In this document: positions 9,943-19,126 of the stretch, one piece after another
Position numbering within the stretch: position 1 is the first letter of the stretch
Layout: every line of letters starts with the position of its first letter
DNA from: CG1-02-35-72 sp045046885
GTDB taxonomy: Bacteria > Bacteroidota > Bacteroidia > Flavobacteriales > Flavobacteriaceae
Length of the DNA: 64,000 nucleotides
Assembly (NCBI GenBank): GCA_045046885.1
Contig: JASFYX010000002.1
Location: 1 to 64,000 of the forward strand
Direction: 5' to 3'
Made by a program: the position numbers and the translations under genes
Notes under the pieces: generated by a model
Seen by the model: only the letters and a program-made list of their open reading frames with translations
What the model was told of the DNA's origin: nothing
Databases searched by the model: none

Positions 9943-10527
9943 ATGGAAACCTTAGAAAAAAATAAACTATTAATCGACTTATCTAAACTTACTGATGGTG
10001 AAAAAATTGAAATGAAAAAATTAGGTATTTTATCAGATGATAATAAAATAATCGATTCGGTTTTTCCAACGATACATAACGAAAGACCTCCTATTGAAAA
10101 ATTTGTAACGCATGCGCCTCATACTATAAATGAAGCGTATAATTATGAAAAGCCCTCTTCTTTTTCAAGAGCTTTACGCCTCGATTTAGGCGATTATAAA
10201 GTGCTTTTAATTTCAGGTACTGCTAGTGTCAATGAGCAAGGTAAACCAGAACATATTGGTGATTTTAAGGCACAACTTTGGCGTACTTATGTAAATATTA
10301 CAAATTTGTTAGAAGCCGAAGGCATGTCTTGGCATGATGTTGTAAGAACAACCAATTACCTTAGAGATATCGAAAGAGATTATGCCGAATTTAATAAAAT
10401 TCGCACTAGTTTTTATCAATGGTTAAAATTAGACCCTCTACCAGCAAGTACTGGCATACAAGTGAGACTTTGTTGGGAAACATTGCTTGTTGAAATTGAA
10501 GTATGGGCAATTTGTAAAAAGAACTAA
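9943..10527 (+). CDS. RidA/YjgF-fold protein related to the chorismatase C-terminal domain
   Basis: Residues from about 65 to the end resemble the RidA (YjgF/UK114) fold: LLISGTASVNEQGKPEHIGD, later SWHDVVRTTNYL, then PASTGIQVRL and VEIEVWAI. The GTASV...H.GD stretch and the STGIQ...VEIE ending resemble the chorismatase (FkbO/Hyg5/XanB2-like) branch more than the imine deaminase branch. By hand alignment the arginine needed for RidA deaminase activity is a serine here. At 194 aa the protein is shorter than full chorismatases (roughly 330-350 aa) and would have only one such domain plus a 60-residue N-terminal extension. No signal peptide is seen, so it is cytosolic. A DAHP synthase, the entry enzyme to chorismate, lies two genes downstream, which fits a chorismate-derived or other aromatic substrate. 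That link is inference. Confidence 0.68.
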   Translation: METLEKNKLLIDLSKLTDGEKIEMKKLGILSDDNKIIDSVFPTIHNERPPIEKFVTHAPHTINEAYNYEKPSSFSRALRLDLGDYKVLLISGTASVNEQGKPEHIGDFKAQLWRTYVNITNLLEAEGMSWHDVVRTTNYLRDIERDYAEFNKIRTSFYQWLKLDPLPASTGIQVRLCWETLLVEIEVWAICKKN

Positions 10528-10539
10528 AATTTAAGAATC

Positions 10540-11835
10540 ATGAAATCTAACTTTAGGTTGTTATTTCTTCTTGCTTTGTTATTAATGTTTCAGCATAATG
10601 AAGTAAATGGACAAGAAAAAAAATTAAAGTATGGTAAAACGCCTGATAAAATTTTCCCATATAATAATTTTCAAAAGGCCTACAAATACTTTTTTCTTGA
10701 ACCTGTCCCCTTTTTAGGTTCTGGTCGCGAAAAGCTATCCCCTAAAGGACTTAAAGAAGTCAGGATAGGATTTCTTGGTCCTCTTGAAGGATCTGCTCTT
10801 GTTTCACTAGGTAATCAAATGTTAAATGGTGCTCATTTGGCAATAAAAGAAGCTAATGATAAAAAAGGGTTTCATGGTATTCCTTATAAATTAATGGTTC
10901 ACAATGATACCGGATTATGGGGAGCTGCTGCCAATGAGGTCGTAAAAATGGATGACGAAAAAGTTTGGGTTTGGTTAGGTTCAATTGACGATATAGTATC
11001 GCACGTTGCTTTAAGAGCTACCTTAAAAACCGAGATTATGATGGTCAATTCTGGTGATCCCGATCCTACATTTACAGAAACCAATATCCCTTGGCTCATT
11101 AGAGTAATAAGTGACGACCGTCAAAGTGGTTATGCTTTGGCATCTTATATTTATGAAAAAATGAATCATAAACGCATAGCCATTATCAGAACAAATAGCC
11201 GATATGGTAGAGTTGGTATTATGGAATATATGGGTGTGGCAGTCCGTTTAGGACATCCCGTTATGATTGAAGAACGCTTTGACGATGGTGATACAGATTT
11301 TAAAATGCAATTAGAAAATATAAAGAGAATCGCTCCAGATGGTATTCTTATTTGGGGAAATGCTAAAGAATCTGCCCTCATTTTAAATCAAATTAGAAAA
11401 TTAGGCATGACACAACCTGTCTATGGTTCTGATAGAGTTGTTTCTCCACAATTTCTTAAAATTGCTGGTAAAAATGCAGAAGGTTTTGTGAGTACAAGTC
11501 CCTATAATCCCAATTCAAAAAATTTGAAATTAAAAACATTCCAGAAAAATTATTTTAAAGAATATGGTTTAAAACCTGATGTTTTTGCAGCTCATGCTTA
11601 TGATGGTATGAATTTGATTATAAAAGCTATTCAAAAAGTTGGACTTAACAGGGTTTTAATTCGTGATGTGCTCACCGATTTAAAAACATTTCAAGGTTAT
11701 AAAGGGATTACTGGTACTATCGTTTTTGATAAAAGTCTAAATGATATTGGCGATATTTATATGTCAAAAGTAAAAAATGGAAAATTTAAGTTTTCTGCTA
11801 TTCCACAATTTAAAGTGGCAAAAACTAAAAAATAA
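10540..11835 (+). CDS. Periplasmic solute-binding protein, branched-chain amino acid type (Peripla_BP_6)
   Basis: A signal peptide (hydrophobic core about 5-18, cleavage near VNGQ, residue 25) leads into a short linker and then the LivJ/LivK-like fold from about residue 73. Visible hallmarks are RIGFLGPLEGSA, NGAHLAIKEAND, WVWLGSIDD and the late AHAYDGMNLI region. Proteins of this family bind amino acids, amides or aromatic acids for ABC import or act as receptors. No permease or ATPase gene is in the window, so its partner is elsewhere or it acts as a sensor or carrier. It starts 12 bp after the RidA-like gene and is followed by DAHP synthase and then a second, diverged family member. Similar orphan binding proteins occur beside PQQ-linked redox enzymes; this analogy is loose. 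Confidence 0.85.
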   Translation: MKSNFRLLFLLALLLMFQHNEVNGQEKKLKYGKTPDKIFPYNNFQKAYKYFFLEPVPFLGSGREKLSPKGLKEVRIGFLGPLEGSALVSLGNQMLNGAHLAIKEANDKKGFHGIPYKLMVHNDTGLWGAAANEVVKMDDEKVWVWLGSIDDIVSHVALRATLKTEIMMVNSGDPDPTFTETNIPWLIRVISDDRQSGYALASYIYEKMNHKRIAIIRTNSRYGRVGIMEYMGVAVRLGHPVMIEERFDDGDTDFKMQLENIKRIAPDGILIWGNAKESALILNQIRKLGMTQPVYGSDRVVSPQFLKIAGKNAEGFVSTSPYNPNSKNLKLKTFQKNYFKEYGLKPDVFAAHAYDGMNLIIKAIQKVGLNRVLIRDVLTDLKTFQGYKGITGTIVFDKSLNDIGDIYMSKVKNGKFKFSAIPQFKVAKTKK

Positions 11836-11862
11836 GCTTATAAATAATAATATAAAGGCAAA

Positions 11863-12723
11863 ATGGAAACTATTTCATGTGATAATTTAAAAGATGTTAA
11901 AATTGCAATTCCTAAGAAAGTAAGCAAAAAAGAAAATCAAAAAACAACTATCGTCAATGTTAGTGGTGTTGAATTTGGTGGAAAAGAGATTGTTATTATT
12001 GCAGGACCTTGTGCAGTAGAAAATAAAGAGCAATTATTCCAAACAGCTAAATCAGTAAAAGCTAGTGGTGCAAATATTTTAAGAGGTGGTGCTTTTAAAC
12101 CACGTTCCTCTCCCTATAGTTTTCAAGGACTTGGCAAAGAAGGCTTAGCATTACTCAAGCAAGTTAATAAAGAATTAGGGTTGCCAATAGTAAGCGAAGT
12201 TATGGATACCAGACAAGTTGAAGTAGTGGCAGAATATGCCGATTTAATTCAGGTTGGTTCACGCAATATGCAAAATTTTCCTTTGCTAAAAGAAGTTGGT
12301 AAATGTAAAAAACCTATTTTGCTTAAACGAGGTATGATGGCTACTATTGAAGAATTTTTAAATGCCGCAGAATACATTCTTAATCAAGGAAACACTAATG
12401 TCATTCTTTGCGAACGTGGCATCCGTACATTTGAAACTTCAACAAGAAATACTTTAGACTTAAGTGCTGTGCCCATGTTAAAACACCTTAGCCACTTACC
12501 AGTTATAGTCGATCCAAGTCACGGGACAGGCTTAAGATGGATGGTACCTATAATGGCAAAAGCAGCTATTGCAGCGGGTGCTGATGGCCTTATTATGGAA
12601 GTACATTACAATCCAGAAATAGCCTTGTGTGACGGAAAGCAATCGCTCAAACTTAACGATTTTTCTAAACTTATGACTAATTTACATAAAATTGCCAAAG
12701 CTGTAGATAGAATTATTTTATGA
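11863..12723 (+). CDS. aroF: 3-deoxy-7-phosphoheptulonate (DAHP) synthase, type I-beta, stand-alone
   Basis: This enzyme condenses phosphoenolpyruvate with erythrose 4-phosphate, the first step of the shikimate pathway, in the cytosol. Family motifs are complete: AGPCAVEN (metal-ligand Cys50), KPRSSPYSFQG, QVGSRNMQNF, LLKRGM, CERGIRTFE, DPSHGTG (ligand His) and MEVHYNPE (ligand Glu). The N-terminal 30 residues are not a ferredoxin-like regulatory domain, and no chorismate mutase domain is fused at either end, so the enzyme may escape the usual aromatic feedback control. Flavobacteria normally also have a DAHP synthase/chorismate mutase for housekeeping, so this copy is probably dedicated to the operon product; that is inference. 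Its stop overlaps the start of the next gene (ATGA), a sign of translational coupling. Confidence 0.93.
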   Translation: METISCDNLKDVKIAIPKKVSKKENQKTTIVNVSGVEFGGKEIVIIAGPCAVENKEQLFQTAKSVKASGANILRGGAFKPRSSPYSFQGLGKEGLALLKQVNKELGLPIVSEVMDTRQVEVVAEYADLIQVGSRNMQNFPLLKEVGKCKKPILLKRGMMATIEEFLNAAEYILNQGNTNVILCERGIRTFETSTRNTLDLSAVPMLKHLSHLPVIVDPSHGTGLRWMVPIMAKAAIAAGADGLIMEVHYNPEIALCDGKQSLKLNDFSKLMTNLHKIAKAVDRIIL

Positions 12724-13832
12724 CAAAATCAAATTACATACTAACCCTTTTTTGTCTTTTATTTATAGAGCTTGTTTTTGCTCAACAAAATAAATCAACT
12801 AACACAGAACCCATAAAAATTGGCCTCTTAGTAACCAACATTACAGCAAAGTCAGCACAACATGGTGCAGAGATGGCTGTTTTTGAAGCCAATAAAACTG
12901 GTGGTATTAATAGGCTTCAATTTCAATTGGTAACACGTTCTATGGAAGGTCCTTGGGGAACAGGATCAAAACAAGCCGTCGACTTGATTTTTAACGAAGA
13001 TGTTTGGGCTTTAATGGGTTCTCACGATGGGCGTAATGCACATTTGGTTGAGCAAGTAATCGCTAAAACTCATGTGGTTTTTTTATCTGCTTGGGCTTCA
13101 GACCCCTCACTTTCTCAGGCATTTGTGCCTTGGTATTTTAGTTGTGTCCCAAATAACATACAACAAGCTAGGGCTTTAATTAAAAACAGTTCCAATAAAA
13201 GAAATATAGATAATATGGTTGTTATTACGAGTGACAGTTATGGCTCAAAAATGGTACTTCAAAACCTTTTAAAATCGATTAATAGTGCAGGTAAAACCAA
13301 ACTTACATTTTTGAATTTTGACAATCATTCTGAGCAGAATTTTAATATTTTACTCGATAGCATTCATAAAATTGGTGCTAAAGGTATTTTACTAATGGGA
13401 GAATCTGAAATGACTTTAAATTTTATAAAAAAACTCAGAGATAAAAACATGAATCAATATGTTTTTGGAACATTATCATTATTAGACGGAAGTGAATCTC
13501 CTAAAAAGGAAAGCCCTTTTTTAAATAATATCACTTTGGTATCATCAAAAAAATGGTTGGGAGAAAAAGGAAAATCTTTTAGAATAAAATACCAAAAAAA
13601 ATATGGTAAAATACCCAACGAATCCGCCGCTTATGCTTACGATGGCATGAGGATTATTATTAATGCCATTAAAAAATCGGGACCAAATCGGGAGAATTTA
13701 CAAAAAGCAATGTCTCATACAAATTATGAAGGGCTTACAGGAACTTTTCATTTTGATAACAAAGGAAATCGTGTTGGCACAATTGACTTAGCAGTTTTAA
13801 AAAATGGTATCCCTTTTTTAGAAACGCAATAA
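12720..13832 (+). CDS. Second periplasmic solute-binding protein (Peripla_BP_6)
   Basis: A signal peptide (core about 6-20, cleavage near VFAQ) precedes a LivK-like fold starting with PIKIGLLVTNI. Conserved points include HGAEMAVFEANKTGG, WALMGSHDGRNAHL and the late AYAYDGMRIIINAI and YEGLTGTFHFDNKG segments, equivalent to the same regions of the protein at 10540-11835. The two are clearly related but diverged, so they probably recognise different ligands or form a heterodimeric receptor. The start overlaps the DAHP synthase stop by 4 bp. No ABC permease accompanies it. The ligand is unknown. Confidence 0.83.
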   Translation: MTKSNYILTLFCLLFIELVFAQQNKSTNTEPIKIGLLVTNITAKSAQHGAEMAVFEANKTGGINRLQFQLVTRSMEGPWGTGSKQAVDLIFNEDVWALMGSHDGRNAHLVEQVIAKTHVVFLSAWASDPSLSQAFVPWYFSCVPNNIQQARALIKNSSNKRNIDNMVVITSDSYGSKMVLQNLLKSINSAGKTKLTFLNFDNHSEQNFNILLDSIHKIGAKGILLMGESEMTLNFIKKLRDKNMNQYVFGTLSLLDGSESPKKESPFLNNITLVSSKKWLGEKGKSFRIKYQKKYGKIPNESAAYAYDGMRIIINAIKKSGPNRENLQKAMSHTNYEGLTGTFHFDNKGNRVGTIDLAVLKNGIPFLETQ

Positions 13833-13873
13833 AATAAAAATTCCTATCATTTATTTCTTATTTTTGAAACACT

Positions 13874-16800
13874 ATGAAATACGTTTATTCCCTTTCTTTT
13901 TTAATCTTGTTTTCTGCTATATTGTTTAGTTGTAAGAATCCTGTAAAAGACAGTAAGCAAAAATCCATCGAATTGATGAGTGCCCAAACACTTGGTCTTG
14001 CTTATTTAGAAGAATTTAAATTAGAAAAGGCCGAAAAAGAATTTCTTAAATATATCGACTTAACGCCAGATGAAAAATTGGGTTACGCCAATTTAGGATT
14101 GACTTATTTAAGAATGGGGAAATATCCAGATGCTAAAAAACAACTCTTTAAAGCCATTAAAATAGATGCAAAAGATGCCGACATAAGATTTTTATTGGCC
14201 ATTGTTTATCAAATGAATAATGAACCTGATAAAGCTATTTCTGAACTTAATAATGCGCTTAAATTAAATTCAAATCATATAAAAGTTCTTTATAAACTTG
14301 CTGAAATTTATGCTGCTAAAACTGATAAAAATTCACAAAAAAAATTTAAAAAATACACACTACAACTTGTAGAAAAAGTGCCAGATAATTTAGTATCACA
14401 TCTCAATTTAATAGCTATTTTCATCCGTGAAAAAAATTCAGATAAAGCTATTGAACAATTAGAAATTATAAAAAAACAATTTCCAGAATTCCCTAAAGAA
14501 GCCTCTGAATATTATAAAAGAACCATTACTTTTTTAAAGAAACAAAAACCTGTAAAAGCTTTGGTGCCCTTTACAATTTTTCACAATTATCTCAAGGTCA
14601 CCTCCCCCTATCAAAAAGGTGTTAAAGAGTTTAAAGGTCCAGGCGGTTCACTTGTTGGGTTTCCATTAATAACTTACGATCAAGTTTCAGCATCGCAAGA
14701 TATTGGTAATAAATCACTGCTAAATGTTATTAAATTCATAGACATCACAGCCTCTGTTGGCTTAGATATTGTGCCCACTTTTAACGAAGTAGCTCAGGCT
14801 CCTTTTAAAAATACCACTCATATAACAACAGCTGATTATAATGACGATGGCACTATTGATATTTATGTAGGAAATTATGATCCGATTACGGCAACTTACA
14901 AACATTTTCTCTTTAACAATGACGGTATTAAATTTAATGATGTCGCTCAAAAATCAGGCATCAAACATTCTGGCAAAGAAACATCAGCAATATTTACAGA
15001 TTATGACAACGATGGATTCCTAGATTTATATGTGGTGAAAGACAATGGCGATCTATTATATCGCAATAGCGGAAAGGGACTTTTTACGGATGTTACCGGT
15101 AAAGCAAAAATTGGCAGTAAAACAGGCGGTACTAAAGCGTTATTTTTGGATTTAGATCACGATGGCGATCTCGATTTATTTGAGACAAAAACCAATTCTA
15201 ATTTGGTTTTTAGAAATAATGGTGATGGCACTTTTGTGGAACAAAGTGAGAAAATGGGCTTATCTGGCAATCAAGAAAATAATTCAAATGATGCCGCTTT
15301 TGGCGATTTTGACGATGATGGCGATCTCGATTTATTTGTTACCAATCAAAATGGAAGTAACAAATTATATACAAATAAAAGACAAGGTGTTTTTAATGAT
15401 ATAATTAAAACTAGTGGGTTAGAAAAATCTAATAATAGCAGTGCTGTAGCGGTTGGTGATTATAATAATGATGGCTTTTTAGATTTATTTATTACCTCTT
15501 CTAATGGTGGACAAAACGAATTGTATCGCAATTTAGGTGATGGGAATTTTAAGTTGGCTAAAAATTCAGAAAAAATGTTTAGCAAGTTGCAAAATATCGC
15601 TATTTATGATGCTGTCTTTTTTGATTTTGACAATGATGGTTTTCTTGATATTTTAATAGCAGGTGCTTCTAAAAATCAAGACAATCGTGGCATTTTTCTA
15701 TATCATAATAACGGTCAAGGTGTATTTACAGATGTGTCTAATCTGCTTCCAGAAAATATAAAATCAGGAAAACAAATTGAGCTGTTTGATTACAATAATG
15801 ATGGCGATTTAGACATCCTTATTGCTGGTGTAAATGGTGGTGTAAATTTGTTACGTAATGACGGTGGCAGTTTAAATCATCACATCAGTATGAAACTTGT
15901 TGGCTTAAGAACTGGCAGTGCAAAAAATAATTATTTCGGAATTGGTTCAAAAGTCGAAATGCGAGCAGGTAATTTGTACCAAACAAAAGTTGTTACAAGT
16001 CCAAATGTTTATTTTGGCTTGGGAAATCGCAAAAAAGTTGACGTCATTAGAATTACTTGGACCAATGGCACGCCTCAAAATATATTCTTACCAAACGCTA
16101 ATCAGGCTCTAATTGAAGCACAAACCCTTAAAGGTTCTTGCCCTTTTTTATATACGTGGGATGGCGAAAAATATGTTTTTCAAAAAGACATCATTTGGAG
16201 GAGTGCTCTCGGTATGCCTTTGGGTATAATGGGTGGCAATTTAAAGCACGCTTTTCCTAATGCATCTGACGATTATATTAAGATTGATGCTAATTTGTTA
16301 AAGCCTAAAGAGGGTAAATATACCATACAGTTAACATCAGAATTATGGGAAACAATATATATAGACAAAATTCAATTAGTTGCTGTAGATCATCCTGATT
16401 CTGTTGCAGTTTTTGTACCAGAGCAGTTTGCACCACCACCTTTCCCGGGATTTAAATTATATCAAGTTCCAGAAAAATTTACTCCTGTATCAGCAAAGAA
16501 CTCAAAAGGAGACAACTTGCTGTCTTTTATCACAAAAAAAGATGATAAATATGTATCTGATTTCCTCTCTGCAAAATATCAAGGTGTTACAACAAATCAC
16601 GACTTAGTACTTAATCCTGGAAAAATAGGAGACTCAAATGAACTATATTTATATTTAAATGGTTGGATTTTTCCGACAGATGCCAGTATTAATTTAGCAT
16701 TGTCGCAATCAGACAAGCTCAAAGTCAATGCGCCTGTTGTACAAGCTATCAATAAAAAAGGACGATGGGAAACAGTTATACCTAATCTTGGTTTCCCTAT

Positions 16801-17449
16801 GGGAAAAGATAAAACTGTTATCGCAGACTTATCAGGTAAATTTCTCACAAAAGATCATCGCGTACGCATTGTAACCAATATGGAAATTTATTGGGATTAT
16901 ATTTTCTTTGCAAACTCAAATCCTAAAGTGCCTACTCAAACTACTGTTTTAAATCCGGTTTATGCTGATTTACATTACCGCGGATTTTCAAAAAGTTATA
17001 GAAAAGGAGGACGATATGGTCCGCATTGGTTCGATTATAACAAGGTGAATAAAAACAGAAAATGGCGCGATTTAACAGGTAATTATACCCGTTATGGTGA
17101 TGTGAATTCTCTATTATTGGACTCTGACAACAAGTACATCATATCGAATGCTGGTGACGAAACTTCTATTAATTTTGATCAAAAACAATTACCCAAATTA
17201 AAAAAAGGATGGCAAAGAGATTTCTTTATTCACAGTGTTGGATGGGTAAAAGACGGCGATTTAAATACGGCAACAGGCGCAACAGTTTTGCCGTTACCAT
17301 ATCACGGTATGACTAGTTACCCACCTTCTAAAGATGATGTTTATCCAAATAATGAAGAACTTCAAAAATATAATAAGACCTATAATACAAGAGTAATAAC
17401 AACAGATGATTTTAAAAACGCTCTAAAAACGAATACAAATGATGACTGA
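13874..17449 (+). CDS. TPR + FG-GAP + ASPIC/UnbV lipoprotein with unrecognised C-terminal domain (1191 aa)
   Basis: The lipobox LFSC ends a lipoprotein signal. Residues of about 35-220 form tetratricopeptide repeats (EEFKLEKAEKEFLKYI, NLGLTYLRMGKYPDAKKQL). FG-GAP repeats with acidic loops follow from about 310 to 665, then an ASPIC/UnbV segment (NVYFGLGNRKK, RITWTNG) at about 680-745. A further stretch of some 440 residues begins with CPFLYTWDGEKYVF; it is rich in beta-like and aromatic segments and I recognise no domain in it. The TPR part suggests assembly with other envelope proteins. The gene overlaps the next CRTAC1-like gene by 11 bp. The role is unknown. Confidence 0.85.
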   Translation: MKYVYSLSFLILFSAILFSCKNPVKDSKQKSIELMSAQTLGLAYLEEFKLEKAEKEFLKYIDLTPDEKLGYANLGLTYLRMGKYPDAKKQLFKAIKIDAKDADIRFLLAIVYQMNNEPDKAISELNNALKLNSNHIKVLYKLAEIYAAKTDKNSQKKFKKYTLQLVEKVPDNLVSHLNLIAIFIREKNSDKAIEQLEIIKKQFPEFPKEASEYYKRTITFLKKQKPVKALVPFTIFHNYLKVTSPYQKGVKEFKGPGGSLVGFPLITYDQVSASQDIGNKSLLNVIKFIDITASVGLDIVPTFNEVAQAPFKNTTHITTADYNDDGTIDIYVGNYDPITATYKHFLFNNDGIKFNDVAQKSGIKHSGKETSAIFTDYDNDGFLDLYVVKDNGDLLYRNSGKGLFTDVTGKAKIGSKTGGTKALFLDLDHDGDLDLFETKTNSNLVFRNNGDGTFVEQSEKMGLSGNQENNSNDAAFGDFDDDGDLDLFVTNQNGSNKLYTNKRQGVFNDIIKTSGLEKSNNSSAVAVGDYNNDGFLDLFITSSNGGQNELYRNLGDGNFKLAKNSEKMFSKLQNIAIYDAVFFDFDNDGFLDILIAGASKNQDNRGIFLYHNNGQGVFTDVSNLLPENIKSGKQIELFDYNNDGDLDILIAGVNGGVNLLRNDGGSLNHHISMKLVGLRTGSAKNNYFGIGSKVEMRAGNLYQTKVVTSPNVYFGLGNRKKVDVIRITWTNGTPQNIFLPNANQALIEAQTLKGSCPFLYTWDGEKYVFQKDIIWRSALGMPLGIMGGNLKHAFPNASDDYIKIDANLLKPKEGKYTIQLTSELWETIYIDKIQLVAVDHPDSVAVFVPEQFAPPPFPGFKLYQVPEKFTPVSAKNSKGDNLLSFITKKDDKYVSDFLSAKYQGVTTNHDLVLNPGKIGDSNELYLYLNGWIFPTDASINLALSQSDKLKVNAPVVQAINKKGRWETVIPNLGFPMGKDKTVIADLSGKFLTKDHRVRIVTNMEIYWDYIFFANSNPKVPTQTTVLNPVYADLHYRGFSKSYRKGGRYGPHWFDYNKVNKNRKWRDLTGNYTRYGDVNSLLLDSDNKYIISNAGDETSINFDQKQLPKLKKGWQRDFFIHSVGWVKDGDLNTATGATVLPLPYHGMTSYPPSKDDVYPNNEELQKYNKTYNTRVITTDDFKNALKTNTNDD

Positions 17450-19109
17450 AAATTTTAAAAGATTATTGTCTTTTATTTTTTTGATTGGATTGCCTATTTT
17501 TCTATCCGCTCAAAATAAACAAATACAATTTACAGATATAACTCAAAAAGCTAATATCGATTTCAAATATACTTTTGGCGATAATTCTTATGTCAATATC
17601 CTAGAAAGTAGTGGCTCTGGTGTAACCGTTTTTGATTACAATAACGATGGGTTTATGGATTTGTACATGCTCAATGGTAAATATTTAGAAGGCATTTCTG
17701 ACCCTGATGGAGAAATGTATAAAAATTATCATAACGAGTTATATAAAAATAATGGTAATGGTACATTTACAAAAGTGACTAAAAAAACAGGTTTGGCAGG
17801 TAATAGTTGGGGAGAATCAGCTAGCGCAATTGATTTAGACAATGACGGCTTTAAAGATTTATATGTATTAAACTACGGGCCAAATGTTTTTTATCATAAT
17901 AATGGCGATGGCACTTTTACTGATATTACTAAAAAGTTGGGTTTAAAAGGGCCAGATAAATTGAATGGCTTTACAAAATGGAGTATCGGTGTTTCCTTTT
18001 TTGATTATAATTTAGACGGTAGATTAGATGCTATGGTCGGTAATTTTTTAGCATTCGATCCTAATTATATATCAACTCAAACACCTGGAATGATGCCTCA
18101 TCCTTCAGAATATAAAGGTCAAGCCTCATTTTTATACGAACAACAAAAAGATGGAAAATTTGTAGATGTTACCAAAAAAGTGGGCTTATATTATCCCAAC
18201 TCAAAATGTATGGGTCTCACAGTTTTTGATTACGATAATGACAAAGATTTAGATATTTTCCAAGCTAATGATCATCAGCTAAATTTTTTATTTAAGAATG
18301 ACAAAGGCTCCTTTAAAGAAGTAGGATTGGCAAGTGGTGTAGCAGCTAATAGCCACGGTAATCCTACAGGTTCTATGCATCCAACTATTGGTGATATTGA
18401 CGGAGATGGCCTTATAGATATCTTGATTTCAGATTTAAAATATGGTGCCTTATATAAAAATATAGGCAATGGTTTATTTAAAGATATTACAGAAGAAAGT
18501 GGTGTAGCGCAAACTATGGCAGGCAAAGGCAGTTGGGGCACAGCTTTTATCGATTTTGACAACGATGGAGACCTTGATATTGTGGCCACAAATGGAACTG
18601 CTGAAGTGCTAAAATTACAATATCCCCTTTTACTCGAAAATGATGGAAAAGGCCATTTTATTGATGTTGGCAAAAAACTTAGCTCTTATTTCTCCACCAA
18701 ACGTTCTGGTCGCGGATTAGCTATATGGGATTATGATAATGATGGCGATATGGATATTATTATTTCTCATCTCGATAAAAAAGCAAGGCCTAGTTTATTA
18801 AGAAATGATGGCGGAAATAAAAATAATTGGCTTGGTTTAACATTAAAGGCTAAAAAAGGGGCTACTGCTACTATTGCAGCAAAAATTACAGTTTCTGCAG
18901 GCGGTAAAAAACAAGTAATAATCAATCAAAATACAACAGGTTATTTATCTAATAGCGATCCACGGATACATATTGGCTTAGGACAACAAAAAAATATAGA
19001 TAAACTTGAAATCGATTGGTCTGATGGCACAAAAGCGGTTTATAAAAACATAGTTGGCAATAAATATATTACAATATCAAAAGAAAAAGGACTCATAAAA
19101 AATAACTAA
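17439..19109 (+). CDS. CRTAC1-family FG-GAP/ASPIC-UnbV secreted protein (556 aa)
   Basis: A Sec signal peptide ends near FLSAQ (residue 24) with no lipobox, so unlike the 571-aa paralogue it is predicted to be free in the periplasm or secreted. FG-GAP loops (DYNNDGFMDLYML, DLDNDGFKDLYVL, DFDNDGDLDIV) run from about 45 to 455 and the ASPIC/UnbV domain (HIGLGQQ, IDWSDG) closes the protein. Two ATG codons stand in tandem at 17439 and 17442; either start lies inside the end of the previous gene. It ends 17 bp before the asparagine-synthetase-like gene, which places an exported propeller directly beside cytosolic biosynthetic enzymes. The function is unknown. Confidence 0.87.
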   Translation: MMTENFKRLLSFIFLIGLPIFLSAQNKQIQFTDITQKANIDFKYTFGDNSYVNILESSGSGVTVFDYNNDGFMDLYMLNGKYLEGISDPDGEMYKNYHNELYKNNGNGTFTKVTKKTGLAGNSWGESASAIDLDNDGFKDLYVLNYGPNVFYHNNGDGTFTDITKKLGLKGPDKLNGFTKWSIGVSFFDYNLDGRLDAMVGNFLAFDPNYISTQTPGMMPHPSEYKGQASFLYEQQKDGKFVDVTKKVGLYYPNSKCMGLTVFDYDNDKDLDIFQANDHQLNFLFKNDKGSFKEVGLASGVAANSHGNPTGSMHPTIGDIDGDGLIDILISDLKYGALYKNIGNGLFKDITEESGVAQTMAGKGSWGTAFIDFDNDGDLDIVATNGTAEVLKLQYPLLLENDGKGHFIDVGKKLSSYFSTKRSGRGLAIWDYDNDGDMDIIISHLDKKARPSLLRNDGGNKNNWLGLTLKAKKGATATIAAKITVSAGGKKQVIINQNTTGYLSNSDPRIHIGLGQQKNIDKLEIDWSDGTKAVYKNIVGNKYITISKEKGLIKNN

Positions 19110-19126
19110 TAATAAAATATAGGAAT

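Noticed and set aside
9943..10527. Complete chorismatase
   Set aside because: Length and layout allow only one RidA-like domain; full enzymes are roughly 330-350 residues.
18275..18673. Minus-strand open frame of 132 codons
   Set aside because: It lies wholly inside the opposite frame of a well-supported ASPIC gene and has a biased, low-information composition.
267..19109. UnbV-type proteins as a sign of an enediyne cluster
   Set aside because: The ASPIC/UnbV name comes partly from enediyne loci, but no enediyne polyketide synthase or thioesterase is present, and these proteins are widespread in Bacteroidota.
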